Of a stretch of 8,248 nucleotides of DNA, positions 1 through 6,266 are shown piece after piece. The stretch's first letter is position 1; every line of letters starts with the position of its first letter. Source of the DNA: Bacteroidales bacterium Bact_23 (GTDB lineage Bacteria; Bacteroidota; Bacteroidia; Bacteroidales; Lentimicrobiaceae); NCBI GenBank assembly GCA_001603685.1, contig LUZO01000416.1, positions 1-8,248 on the forward strand. Direction: 5' to 3'. The notes beneath the pieces were generated by a model, which worked only from the letters and a program-made list of their open reading frames with translations, did not search any database and was not told the origin of the DNA. Made by a program: the position numbers and the translations under genes.

Positions 1-1851
1 AAAGTAAAGATCGTGCTGAAGAATCAAAAACGGAAACATAAATTTAACATAGATATTATTGACGATAATACCATTTCCGTGAATTCACCGGGCGGAAAAG
101 GATGGAAACTCACCAAAGTGAAAGCCGTTGACCCCAGTTTCCGAAACTACGATCAAAATGGCTTCGGCAATATTCAGATGGTGGATGATACGGCTGTAAT
201 CATGGGTTTTATTGAGGATTACGATCCTGACCTTTATATCGGGAGCGGAGATGTTTTGCTTTATCATGCATTAAATGGTCATAAAGCTGAGTTTGCAAAA
301 ACAACTTTTAATATAGATCCGGTCGGTAAATTCGAGGTTGGTTTCAGAGCTTTTAATCCCCAAATGGTCCTTTTGGTGATTGATGGCAGTACAATGACTC
401 AGGTGCTGATTTCACCCGGCGATACAACCATCGTAGCCTTTAACAAACTGTTGAAAAAGGTTACCGAAGACAGCCGCTGGTGGGATTCTGTTTCTGACTG
501 GCAAATCAATCATTATATGGGAAGCAATGCAATGCTAACGGAAGAAATAACTTTATTGGATGGCAAATACCAAAAGTTTATCAACCCCAATCCGGCTATC
601 GTAATTGACAATATTGAAGAAATGCCTCAACTTGAATACCTTGCATGGAGAAAAGAGTTCCACAGACAGGAAAAGCTAAAAATTGATTCTCTTCTTATCA
701 GGCACCAATGCAGCAAAAAAGCGCAGGAGTACTATCATAAATACCTGGAAAACAGACTACTAGGGGACTTGTATTGTTATCAGATAAACAGAAGGCGGTT
801 TCAAAATCTTGGACCGGAATATACTGACCGGATTGAAGAAGCGGATGATCTTTCACTTGCTGGTATAGTAAGTACTTCCTATATGTCTTACATTAACTAT
901 TTGAGCATGTATCATTCTACAAACCCATTGGGATTAGCATCTGAAGGAGTTAAAAAATACTTATTGAATTACCTTTTATCAATCGCCGAAACCGACGGGG
1001 ATCAACAATTAATTAAAAAGCTGATAGAAAAACCGGCTCCAAAGGCGGAAGATTTTGATTATAAAACACATGCAACAAACGCCCTTGATTATGACAGTTT
1101 TATAAACAGAAGGGCAAATGAAATAAATGCAGATTACCAAAAAACAATTGGGCAATACTGGCATTTAGTTCCGGACAGTATTAAAAGAAGGCGTTTTTTG
1201 CTTGAATTTGATCCAATTATGTTAAAATACCAGCACAGCATCTTTGCACAGTTGTATGCAGCAGATCAATTCCTCACCCAGCTCTCCTTTATTTCTGCAG
1301 GCAATGAAGCAAGGGTATGGATATTGCAAAACATCCCCGACCCCATAATAAAGAAAGTAATGCTGGAAAGGATTGACCAGAAAATAGTGGAAGAAAACAG
1401 ATATAACACCTATGCGGAAAACACATTCTTCATTAGTCAGATTAAACCATCGGGAGAGCCCATATCCTTCTTTGACCGGATAATAAAACAGTTTAAAGGC
1501 AAAGTTATTTATGTCGATTTCTGGGCCGACTGGTGTTCGCCCTGCCGGGAAGGGTTTAAATCATCCAAAAAACTTCAGCAAATATATTCCGGCAAAGATG
1601 TCGTATTTTTATATTTCGGTTATAGTTGTAAAAATGAGAACTGGGATAAAGCGATAAAACAGGAGCAGATAAGCGGATACCACTATTGGCTGGATAAACA
1701 ACAAACCAGCCTGATGAGAGAAAAATTCAATATTACCGGAATACCGCATTATCTGCTGATTGATAAAAACGGAAAGGTTTTGAATGATAAAGCCCCCCAC
1801 CCGGCAGACAGAGCAGAGATAATGGAAAAGATTAATGAATTGCTGAAATAA
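1..1851 (+). CDS. TlpA/ResA-like thioredoxin-fold protein, 5' end cut off by the window
   Basis: The reading frame is open from base 1, so the GTG at 13 is probably not the start; no signal peptide is visible, as expected if the N-terminus lies upstream. Residues are numbered from the GTG. About residues 60-145 form a beta-rich segment, including PGDTTIV near 136, which resembles the N-terminal domain (DUF4369-like) of Bacteroidota TlpA proteins. A helical linker of about 330 residues follows. Residues about 480-612 are a thioredoxin domain: VIYVDFWADW leads into the redox motif WCSPC (C508, C511), and the cis-proline is in GIPHYLLID (P578). Family members are usually exported thiol-disulfide oxidoreductases that reduce cysteines in periplasmic or surface proteins; the real substrate cannot be read from the sequence. 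The gene is more A+T-rich than those after 3100. It converges with the repeat-protein gene about 25-40 bases downstream. The thioredoxin assignment is firm, the precise role is not. Confidence 0.88.
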   Translation, partial: KVKIVLKNQKRKHKFNIDIIDDNTISVNSPGGKGWKLTKVKAVDPSFRNYDQNGFGNIQMVDDTAVIMGFIEDYDPDLYIGSGDVLLYHALNGHKAEFAKTTFNIDPVGKFEVGFRAFNPQMVLLVIDGSTMTQVLISPGDTTIVAFNKLLKKVTEDSRWWDSVSDWQINHYMGSNAMLTEEITLLDGKYQKFINPNPAIVIDNIEEMPQLEYLAWRKEFHRQEKLKIDSLLIRHQCSKKAQEYYHKYLENRLLGDLYCYQINRRRFQNLGPEYTDRIEEADDLSLAGIVSTSYMSYINYLSMYHSTNPLGLASEGVKKYLLNYLLSIAETDGDQQLIKKLIEKPAPKAEDFDYKTHATNALDYDSFINRRANEINADYQKTIGQYWHLVPDSIKRRRFLLEFDPIMLKYQHSIFAQLYAADQFLTQLSFISAGNEARVWILQNIPDPIIKKVMLERIDQKIVEENRYNTYAENTFFISQIKPSGEPISFFDRIIKQFKGKVIYVDFWADWCSPCREGFKSSKKLQQIYSGKDVVFLYFGYSCKNENWDKAIKQEQISGYHYWLDKQQTSLMREKFNITGIPHYLLIDKNGKVLNDKAPHPADRAEIMEKINELLK

Positions 1852-1892
1852 AACCGCAAAACATAGTGCCACCGCTCACTCCACAATAAAAA

Positions 1893-2315
1893 TCAGAATC
1901 GGGACGGGTATCTTCCCTTCGATATTGTACAAAACCGTGCCGTACGAGCCCCCCCCTGCCTGATAAGGTTGCCGTCAAGGTTATACAGGATATCGCTGTA
2001 TGAGGTTCCTCCGCGGCGGATATGCTTACCGTCCCGGTTATAAAGGATGGCTCCATAGCTTGTGTGGCCCTGCCTCAGGTTTTTGCCATCCCAGTTGTAA
2101 AGCACATCGCCGTATGAGGTGCCTCCTTTCCGGATGTTGACGCCATCCCAGCTTACAATAATTTCGCCGTACGAATTTGGCCCCTTGCGCAGAAACTGAC
2201 CATCCCAGTTGTACAAAACCGTACCGTACGAAGTTGCACCCTGGCGCACAAGCGATTGTGCATCAGCATACAATGCAACGAAAAACAAAAATATGACTAC
2301 TAGAACCTTTTTCAT
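1893..2315 (-). CDS. Secreted 19-residue-repeat protein, C-terminus frameshifted at a G run
   Basis: The 140-residue frame starts with a clear signal peptide (MKKVLVVIFLFF..., predicted cut near ADA|Q, residues 19-20). The mature part consists only of 19-residue repeats with consensus I/L-R-x-G-x-T-S-Y-G-x-V/I-L-Y-N-W-D-G-x-x; the arginine recurs at residues 24, 43, 62, 81, 100 and 119. The sixth repeat breaks after RQGG: the frame reads ARTARFCTISKG instead of a SYGTVLYNIEG-like sequence. One extra G in the eight-G run on the coding strand (plus-strand C run 1949-1956) restores repeat six and gives a 146-residue protein ending in IPVPILIFIVE, with its stop at 1876-1878. The form resembles small exported Bacteroidota proteins that I recall being labelled '5-fold beta-flower protein', which I cannot verify here. 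A small beta-propeller-like or ring fold is plausible. Function unknown. It could be a real frameshift, a phase-variable gene or a sequencing error. Confidence 0.75.
   Translation of the reverse strand: MKKVLVVIFLFFVALYADAQSLVRQGATSYGTVLYNWDGQFLRKGPNSYGEIIVSWDGVNIRKGGTSYGDVLYNWDGKNLRQGHTSYGAILYNRDGKHIRRGGTSYSDILYNLDGNLIRQGGARTARFCTISKGRYPSRF
1906..2246 (-). repeat. Six tandem 57-bp coding repeats
   Basis: The DNA behind the 19-residue repeats keeps a 57-base period. The landmark CGTACG/CGTATG (SYG codons on the minus strand) falls at 2225, 2168, 2111, 2054 (degenerate), 1997 (degenerate) and 1941. The first five intervals are effectively 57 bases each except the last, 1997 to 1941, which is 56. 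That places a single-base loss between units five and six, exactly where the C run lies. Units differ at many third positions, so this is an old protein repeat and not a recent DNA expansion. Confidence 0.85.
1949..1956. other. C8/G8 homopolymer run causing a frameshift
   Basis: Eight consecutive C on the plus strand (eight G in the coding sense) inside repeat six of the secreted repeat protein. Length 8 gives the 140-residue frame with an aberrant tail of 18 residues; length 9 gives the full sixth repeat and a 146-residue product. Runs of this length slip easily during replication and are also prone to miscounting in sequencing, so the biological status is open. Confidence 0.7.
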
Positions 2316-2500
2316 AACCTAATCATTTATTTGGGGAAAATACCACCCGGATTACAGCTGTTTCTACAATAATTCAGCAAAAAGAATACCGCAGGCAAGC
2401 TTAACCAACCGGCATCAGTAAATAAATATCACTGCTGTGCGCAGCCGTATCCGGGAATAAAACGGGCGTAGTCAACCCTCGTTAAAATTAGTAAAACGGC

Positions 2501-2508
2501 TATCTTTG
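2501..2508 (+). promoter_or_regulatory. Bacteroidota-type -7 box TATCTTTG for the CYTH-PAS unit
   Basis: TATCTTTG matches the Bacteroidota primary-sigma -7 consensus TAnnTTTG exactly. Transcription would start near 2513-2516, leaving a leader of about 45-48 bases before the ATG at 2561. No clear TTG -33 element is seen 19-21 bases upstream, where the sequence is GTTAAAATTA. There is no purine-rich ribosome-binding site before the ATG, which is usual in this phylum. Confidence 0.6.
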
Positions 2509-2521
2509 TCTCTCTGCATCA

Positions 2522-2536
2522 CCGGAAATTATCCGG
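2522..2536 (+). promoter_or_regulatory. Small hairpin in the 5' leader of the CYTH gene
   Basis: CCGGA, a five-base loop AATTA, then TCCGG form a perfect 5-bp stem about 25 bases before the start codon and inside the predicted leader. It is short and could be chance; it has no U run, so it is not a terminator. Confidence 0.25.
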
Positions 2537-2560
2537 CTGCCGTTAAATCACTTATAGCCG

Positions 2561-3088
2561 ATGAATCTGAAGAATTTTGAGTTTAAAGCCAGGGTTGACG
2601 ATATCGAAGAACCTGAAAACCGTTTGCTGACACTGCATCCCGAGTTCAGGGGGATTGACCATCAGACTGATACCTATTTCAATGCTGCACACGGAAGATT
2701 GAAACTGAGGGAAGGCAATATTGAAAATTCGCTAATCAACTACGAAAGAGAGGATTATGCCGGCGCAAAGGAGTCGAAAGTCATCCTGTACAAGCATAAA
2801 CCGGATGCCGCTTTAAAGGAAATTCTGACAAAACAATTGGGAATCAAGGTTGTGGTAACCAAAAGACGGAAGATCTATTTTAAAGACAATGTAAAGTTTC
2901 ATTTCGATCTGGTTGACCGGCTCGGTACATTTATCGAAGTGGAGGCGATCGATGAAAAAGGGACATTCACCACAGATGAACTAAAGGAACAGTGTAACAG
3001 ATTTTTTGATTTCTTTGGGCTGAAAAACGAGGACATCATTGACAAATCATACAGCGATATGATTCTGGAACTCAGCAACACCAGATAA
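2561..3088 (+). CDS. CYTH-domain protein, class IV adenylate cyclase / triphosphatase-like
   Basis: The 175-residue cytosolic protein covers one whole CYTH domain, the fold shared by CyaB class IV adenylate cyclases and thiamine- or tripolyphosphatases, which use a tunnel of charged residues to bind triphosphates with Mg2+ or Mn2+. Visible elements in order: FEFKAR (E7, K9, R11; the variant ExK start typical of bacterial CyaB-like proteins), QTDTYF (35-40), RLKLRE (46-51), INYERED (59-65), the basic TKRRKIYF (100-107), HFDLVDRLGTFIEVE (D116, D119, E126, E128) and DKSYSDMI (161-168). Length is typical. The substrate (ATP to cAMP, or hydrolysis of a triphosphate) cannot be decided from sequence. 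The downstream sensor gene begins 12 bases after the stop, so the two are probably co-transcribed from the promoter at 2501. No signal peptide is present. The start is the ATG that gives the canonical N-terminal strand. Confidence 0.87.
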   Translation: MNLKNFEFKARVDDIEEPENRLLTLHPEFRGIDHQTDTYFNAAHGRLKLREGNIENSLINYEREDYAGAKESKVILYKHKPDAALKEILTKQLGIKVVVTKRRKIYFKDNVKFHFDLVDRLGTFIEVEAIDEKGTFTTDELKEQCNRFFDFFGLKNEDIIDKSYSDMILELSNTR

Positions 3089-3100
3089 CACATTGAATTT

Positions 3101-4309
3101 ATGCCGGAATTTATTGCCAACCAACAGGAGCATTACCAAAACCTTTACAACTACTGCTGCGGCATAGCCGAAGGCAGGGAAGGCAGGGCGCTTTACGATA
3201 AGTACCGCGCCGATATTGAATCGGTCAGCCCCGAAGAGGCCATGCAACTGCTCGACGATCTGCTGCAACGGTACGATTTTGCGCGGATTAAGGAGATCGT
3301 CACCAAACTGATCAACATCTTTTACAAGTCGCTCAACAGCCGGGAGTGGGAAAAGCCGCAGGAAGGCCATTTCCTCCACTACCTGATGCTCGAAAACGAA
3401 AAGGCAAAGGAGCTGATCGAGGAAATACGCGACACCGTAAAACAGCTGAACACCCTGCCCAAAGCGGAACATCCCCCTCTTTTTGCCGGAATGGGAAGAC
3501 TGGTTGCCGAACTGAAACCGTATGAGCTGCACTACATCAAAAAGGAGAATATCCTTTTCCCCTATCTCGAGGCTAACTTTGCGAAATACCGCTGCATTCA
3601 GCTGATGTGGTCGTTCCACGACGATTTCCGCAGACTGATGAAACAGCTTGATGAGCTGCTGAAACAGCCGTCGCCAGGCCTCAGGCAACTGAACCGGCTC
3701 ACCGCAGACCTGTTCTTTGTGGTGCTGCCCATTATGTTCAGGGAGGAGCAGATAGTTTTTCCGGTTGCCCTCCGCTCGATTCCCCCTTCGGCATGGCATG
3801 AAATGATGCAGCAATCACACGAAACGGGGTGGTGCTACATTCAGCCGCCGGCACAACAGGCAACTGCCACAGAACCCTCTCCCCTCTCCGGCGGACTGAT
3901 TGACCTGCTAACCGGCGCACTTACCCGGGAGCAGATCATACTGCTGCTCGAAACCATGCCGGTTGATGTAACTTATGTCGATGAAAACGATGCCGTCCGC
4001 TATTTCTCGGGCAGCGCCCACCGCATCTTCCCGCGCTCAAAAGCCATTATCGGCCGGAAGGTGCACAACTGCCATCCGCCCGAAAGCGTTCATATGGTAA
4101 CCCGCATTGTGGAAGCGTTCAGAAAAGGAGAAAAAGACAATGCCGCCTTCTGGATTAACCTCAGGGGAAGATTTATCCATATCCGCTACTTTGCACTTAG
4201 AGACAGTGCCGGTACTTACCGGGGCACCCTGGAAGTCAGTCAGGATGTAACTGAAATCCGCTCCCTTGAAGGAGAACGCCGCCTGCTTGATTGGGGGGAA
4301 GAGATTTGA
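3101..4309 (+). CDS. DUF438 / hemerythrin-like / PAS sensor protein
   Basis: This 402-residue protein without membrane segments has three parts. Residues about 1-80 match the DUF438 N-terminal helical domain. Residues about 85-245 form a hemerythrin-like four-helix region with candidate di-iron ligands H90 or H93, H144 and E149 (HYIKKENILFP), H173 with D174/D175 (WSFHDDFRR), and E215/E216 (REEQIVFP). Residues about 270-395 are a PAS domain: MPVDVTYVDENDAVRYFS, RKVHNCHPPESV, FWINLRGRFIHIRYFALRD and LEVSQDVTEIRSLEGERRLLDW. The architecture is common in anaerobes and facultative bacteria and is thought to sense oxygen, nitric oxide or redox state through the iron site or the PAS pocket. No kinase, HTH or cyclase domain follows, so output must pass through a partner; the adjacent CYTH enzyme is a candidate (inference). 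After the conserved RRLLDW only GEEI remains, and the TGA stop lies in the first ATTTGA unit of the following repeat array. Confidence 0.9.
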   Translation: MPEFIANQQEHYQNLYNYCCGIAEGREGRALYDKYRADIESVSPEEAMQLLDDLLQRYDFARIKEIVTKLINIFYKSLNSREWEKPQEGHFLHYLMLENEKAKELIEEIRDTVKQLNTLPKAEHPPLFAGMGRLVAELKPYELHYIKKENILFPYLEANFAKYRCIQLMWSFHDDFRRLMKQLDELLKQPSPGLRQLNRLTADLFFVVLPIMFREEQIVFPVALRSIPPSAWHEMMQQSHETGWCYIQPPAQQATATEPSPLSGGLIDLLTGALTREQIILLLETMPVDVTYVDENDAVRYFSGSAHRIFPRSKAIIGRKVHNCHPPESVHMVTRIVEAFRKGEKDNAAFWINLRGRFIHIRYFALRDSAGTYRGTLEVSQDVTEIRSLEGERRLLDWGEEI

Positions 4310-4545
4310 AGATTTGATCCGCCTATCGGCGGATTTGAAGCGCCTATGGCGCATTTGAGTCCGCCTCTGGCGGATGAAGATTTGAAGCGCCTGGCGGCGC
4401 TCCGCCGCGGCGGATGAAAATTTGAGGATTTGCACCGCCTGTCGGCAGATTTGCAGTCCCGGCCCGAGGCTGGGACATTTGCACCAGCCGCTTGTGGCGG
4501 CGGTCCGCCTCTGGCGGATGCAGCGCCTGTCGGCACATTTGACAT
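4301..4545. repeat. Array of short GC palindromes separated by ATTTGA-type spacers
   Basis: At least eight short inverted repeats stand in a row, mostly separated by (G)ATTTGA(AG)-like spacers. Examples are TCCGCC-TATC-GGCGGA (4318-4333), GCGCC-TAT-GGCGC (4340-4352), TCCGCC-TCT-GGCGGA (4360-4374, repeated exactly at 4504-4518), GCGCC-TGGC-GGCGC (4387-4400), the perfect 14-bp palindrome TCCGCCGCGGCGGA (4401-4414, repeated exactly at 4586-4599), a 9-bp stem with one G-T pair and loop CGA (4456-4476), and an ACC-GCCGC / GCGGC-GGT stem with one bulge (4483-4504). Spacers beginning ATTTGA or similar lie at about 4304, 4312, 4333, 4353 and 4421. The array sits between convergent genes, so in RNA it could fold into a run of hairpins that block read-through or protect 3' ends (inference). 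It has no long unique spacers and so is not CRISPR. Small apparent frames inside it are not credible genes. Confidence 0.8.
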
Positions 4546-4563
4546 TAGGAATAAAAACTTTTC

Positions 4564-5412
4564 CTACTTCTTACTTCTTACTTCTTCCGCCGCGGCGGAC
4601 TCCGACTTCCGACCTCTGACCTCCGGCCTCCGGCCAAAAAACCTGACCCAGTCAATTTCCATCTCTACCGGGAGGTGAGCGGGATTAACGGCACCCACCC
4701 AGCCGCCACCCAGCTGCATATCAAGCAGCAGGTAGTGATCACCATCGGCAAACGGGAACTGCGATTCCTTATCGGTACTGATGCGCGGATAGGCAAATGT
4801 CCTTTTATCGTTTACAAAAAACACCAGACTATCGGGATGCTTCTCAACCGCAAATACATTAAACCCCTCAGGATCGAAGGGAGCCGTGCCGTAATGCACC
4901 GGATTGTCCTTGATATTCAGCTGAATGGTATAATAGGAGTGCACGGTCTGATAAACGATGGTATCGTAGTTCAGCCGTTCCATGATATCTATTTCGCCTC
5001 CCTGCGGATGTTTTTTCCCCTCAGCCAGCATCCAGAAAGCAGGCCAGGCTCCTTCGGCACCATTCAGCCGGGCACACACCTCGAGCCTGCCAAAGCCAAA
5101 GGCGACCTTTCCCTTTGTATAAACGCCGCCTGTCAGATATCTGGCGGTATCACCGGCAATTCCGGGGTTTATAATGCCTCTGAGAACCAGCTTCCCGTCG
5201 CGCATGGCATAACAACCGTCGTAGTCGCTCATGTGGCGGTTCCAGTCGGCGGTTCCCCGCGGTATTTTCGACCAGATTGTGGTATCGAACGAACCTTCCT
5301 GATCAAAGTTCTCCTCCCAGTCGGGAACCGGAGCGGCATTTTGTTCCGGCTGCGCACAGGAATTCAGCAGCACCGGCGTAAGGAACAAGGCATAAAACAA
5401 CAATCTTCTCAT
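4564..5412 (-). CDS. GH16 family glycoside hydrolase lipoprotein with a repeat-encoded tail
   Basis: The 282-residue product begins with a lipoprotein signal peptide and lipobox LNSC (C19), so it is probably anchored to the outer membrane or periplasmic face. Residues about 30-259 form a GH16 beta-jelly-roll. Visible features are DWNRHMSD (56-63), LTGGVYTKGK (93-102), GAWPAFWML (121-129), and the catalytic motif EIDIME with nucleophile E140, D142 and acid/base E145, ending in MEIDWVRFF (251-259), the usual last strand. The family hydrolyses beta-1,3, beta-1,4 or mixed glucans and galactans with retention; the exact substrate is not decided here. Residues 260-282 (GRRPEVRG...EEVRSKK) are translated from heptamer and palindrome repeats and are probably an accretion after loss of the original stop. 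It is the last gene of a three-gene operon, 18 bases after the EEP gene. The ATG start at 5412 fits the signal peptide. Confidence 0.9.
   Translation of the reverse strand: MRRLLFYALFLTPVLLNSCAQPEQNAAPVPDWEENFDQEGSFDTTIWSKIPRGTADWNRHMSDYDGCYAMRDGKLVLRGIINPGIAGDTARYLTGGVYTKGKVAFGFGRLEVCARLNGAEGAWPAFWMLAEGKKHPQGGEIDIMERLNYDTIVYQTVHSYYTIQLNIKDNPVHYGTAPFDPEGFNVFAVEKHPDSLVFFVNDKRTFAYPRISTDKESQFPFADGDHYLLLDMQLGGGWVGAVNPAHLPVEMEIDWVRFFGRRPEVRGRKSESAAAEEVRSKK
4565..4635. repeat. Heptamer tandem repeats overlapping the 3' end of the GH16 gene
   Basis: Two blocks with a 7-base period flank the palindrome TCCGCCGCGGCGGA (4586-4599). The first is TACTTCT repeated about three times (about 4565-4585). The second is five heptamers, TCCGACT, TCCGACC, TCTGACC, TCCGGCC and TCCGGCC (4601-4635). 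The second block starts immediately after the codon for F259 of the minus-strand GH16 protein, and the whole stretch is translated as its C-terminal tail before the TAG at 4564-4566. Confidence 0.8.
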
Positions 5413-5430
5413 AATTTCATCTTTAATCAG

Positions 5431-6249
5431 TTAATCTTCAACCCACTCCAGATCAGCTATAACCGGCATATGGTCCGAGGCTTCGCGGTTCTGAATCACC
5501 TTGTGTTTCAATACCTTTAGCGCACCGGCGGGATGGAACAGAATGAAATCTATGGCGCCGGTTTCGCCCTCCTCATCGAAGGTGGGAGGGCAATCGCGGC
5601 AGGTACGGGTAAAAACCTCATCAAATATCCGGATCACCTCATCGCCTTCATAAGCATTCAGATCGCCGGCAAGAATAAACGGAACTTCGGTTTCAGCGGC
5701 TATGCGGCATATCTCATTTGCCTGAAGCAACCTGCTTTCATCGTTGTATGCTTCCAGATGTACGGAGCCAAAGCGGAAGGTTTTACCGCCGGGAAGGCTT
5801 ACCGTTGCAGCCGTCAGCACCCGCGGCTCTTCAATCTCCGATCCGGCCATGGGCAGCCGGTGGGTGGTGGTTTCCGACAGCGGATATTTCGAAAGGATCA
5901 TTATACCATACTGCCCTCCGTCGTAATCCATCGCCTTTCCGAAATAGTAATCGGAGTAACCCGCCTTTTCAGCCAGCAGCGCAGCCTGATCAATGCCTCC
6001 GCTGCGCCCGGTGTTGACATCCACCTCCTGAAGGGCAACTACATCGGCACCCGCAGCGGCAATTACTGCCGCAATGGCATCCGCATCAATCACCCCTTCC
6101 CTCTCCGGCGGGTTGCAGTGGTGGATGTTGTAGGTCATCACCCTGATTCCGTGATTGTCGCCGGCTGCAGGCTGCCGGTTGCCTGTTCCGCACGAAACAA
6201 CAAAAAGAAGCGCAGAAGCGGCTATCAGCCCATAAAGCAATTTTTTCAT
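5431..6249 (-). CDS. Endonuclease/exonuclease/phosphatase (EEP) family lipoprotein
   Basis: The ATG at 6249 is chosen: an in-frame TTG lies two codons upstream, but an AAAAGG stretch sits about 8 bases before the ATG. The 272-residue product has a lipobox VVSC (C20), so it is exported and lipid-anchored. The EEP fold is complete: MTYNIHHC (N41), LQEVD (E75), YGIMILSKYPL, GSVHLE (H164), GDLNA (D196, N198), AIDFILF (D234) and SDHMPV (D259, H260). These metal-dependent enzymes cleave phosphoester bonds in nucleic acids, phosphoinositides, sphingomyelin or other phosphodiesters. The lipoprotein form in a hydrolase operon suggests an extracytoplasmic phosphodiesterase or phosphatase acting on a phosphorylated glycan, phospholipid or extracellular DNA (inference). 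It lies 17 bases after the GH123-like gene and 18 bases before the GH16 gene. Confidence 0.88.
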   Translation of the reverse strand: MKKLLYGLIAASALLFVVSCGTGNRQPAAGDNHGIRVMTYNIHHCNPPEREGVIDADAIAAVIAAAGADVVALQEVDVNTGRSGGIDQAALLAEKAGYSDYYFGKAMDYDGGQYGIMILSKYPLSETTTHRLPMAGSEIEEPRVLTAATVSLPGGKTFRFGSVHLEAYNDESRLLQANEICRIAAETEVPFILAGDLNAYEGDEVIRIFDEVFTRTCRDCPPTFDEEGETGAIDFILFHPAGALKVLKHKVIQNREASDHMPVIADLEWVED

Positions 6250-6266
6250 TTTCAACCTTTTAATAC

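Larger units (their letters stand above)
2316..2560. other. Divergent intergenic region, 245 bp
   Basis: This stretch separates the minus-strand repeat-protein gene from the plus-strand CYTH-PAS unit. It holds a plausible promoter for the plus strand near 2501 and a small hairpin in the leader. I found no good TAnnTTTG match for the minus-strand gene, no tRNA-like or riboswitch-like structure, and no convincing open frame. Confidence 0.6.

Noticed and set aside
13..15. GTG at 13 as the true start of the thioredoxin-like gene
   Set aside because: The frame is open to base 1 and the family normally has an export signal, which is missing from this point.
3047..3814. A 255-residue minus-strand frame
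   Set aside because: It is antisense to the DUF438-hemerythrin-PAS gene, which has clear family motifs; the frame is open because of codon bias in the G+C-rich gene.
4301..4545. CRISPR array
   Set aside because: Units are short palindromes of varying sequence and spacing with near-constant spacers, the reverse of constant repeats with unique spacers, and no cas genes are present.
4310..4563. Classical intrinsic terminator for the PAS or GH16 gene
   Set aside because: Many hairpins are present but none is followed by a clear U run in either direction, so I describe the array without calling a terminator.
4240..4678. Several short frames on both strands in the repeat region
   Set aside because: Their translations are runs of repeat-derived Pro, Ala, Arg and Ser; none has a credible start context or family match.
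6250..6255. TTG start two codons upstream for the EEP lipoprotein
   Set aside because: The ATG at 6249 has an AAAAGG stretch at suitable distance and gives a normal MKK lipoprotein signal.
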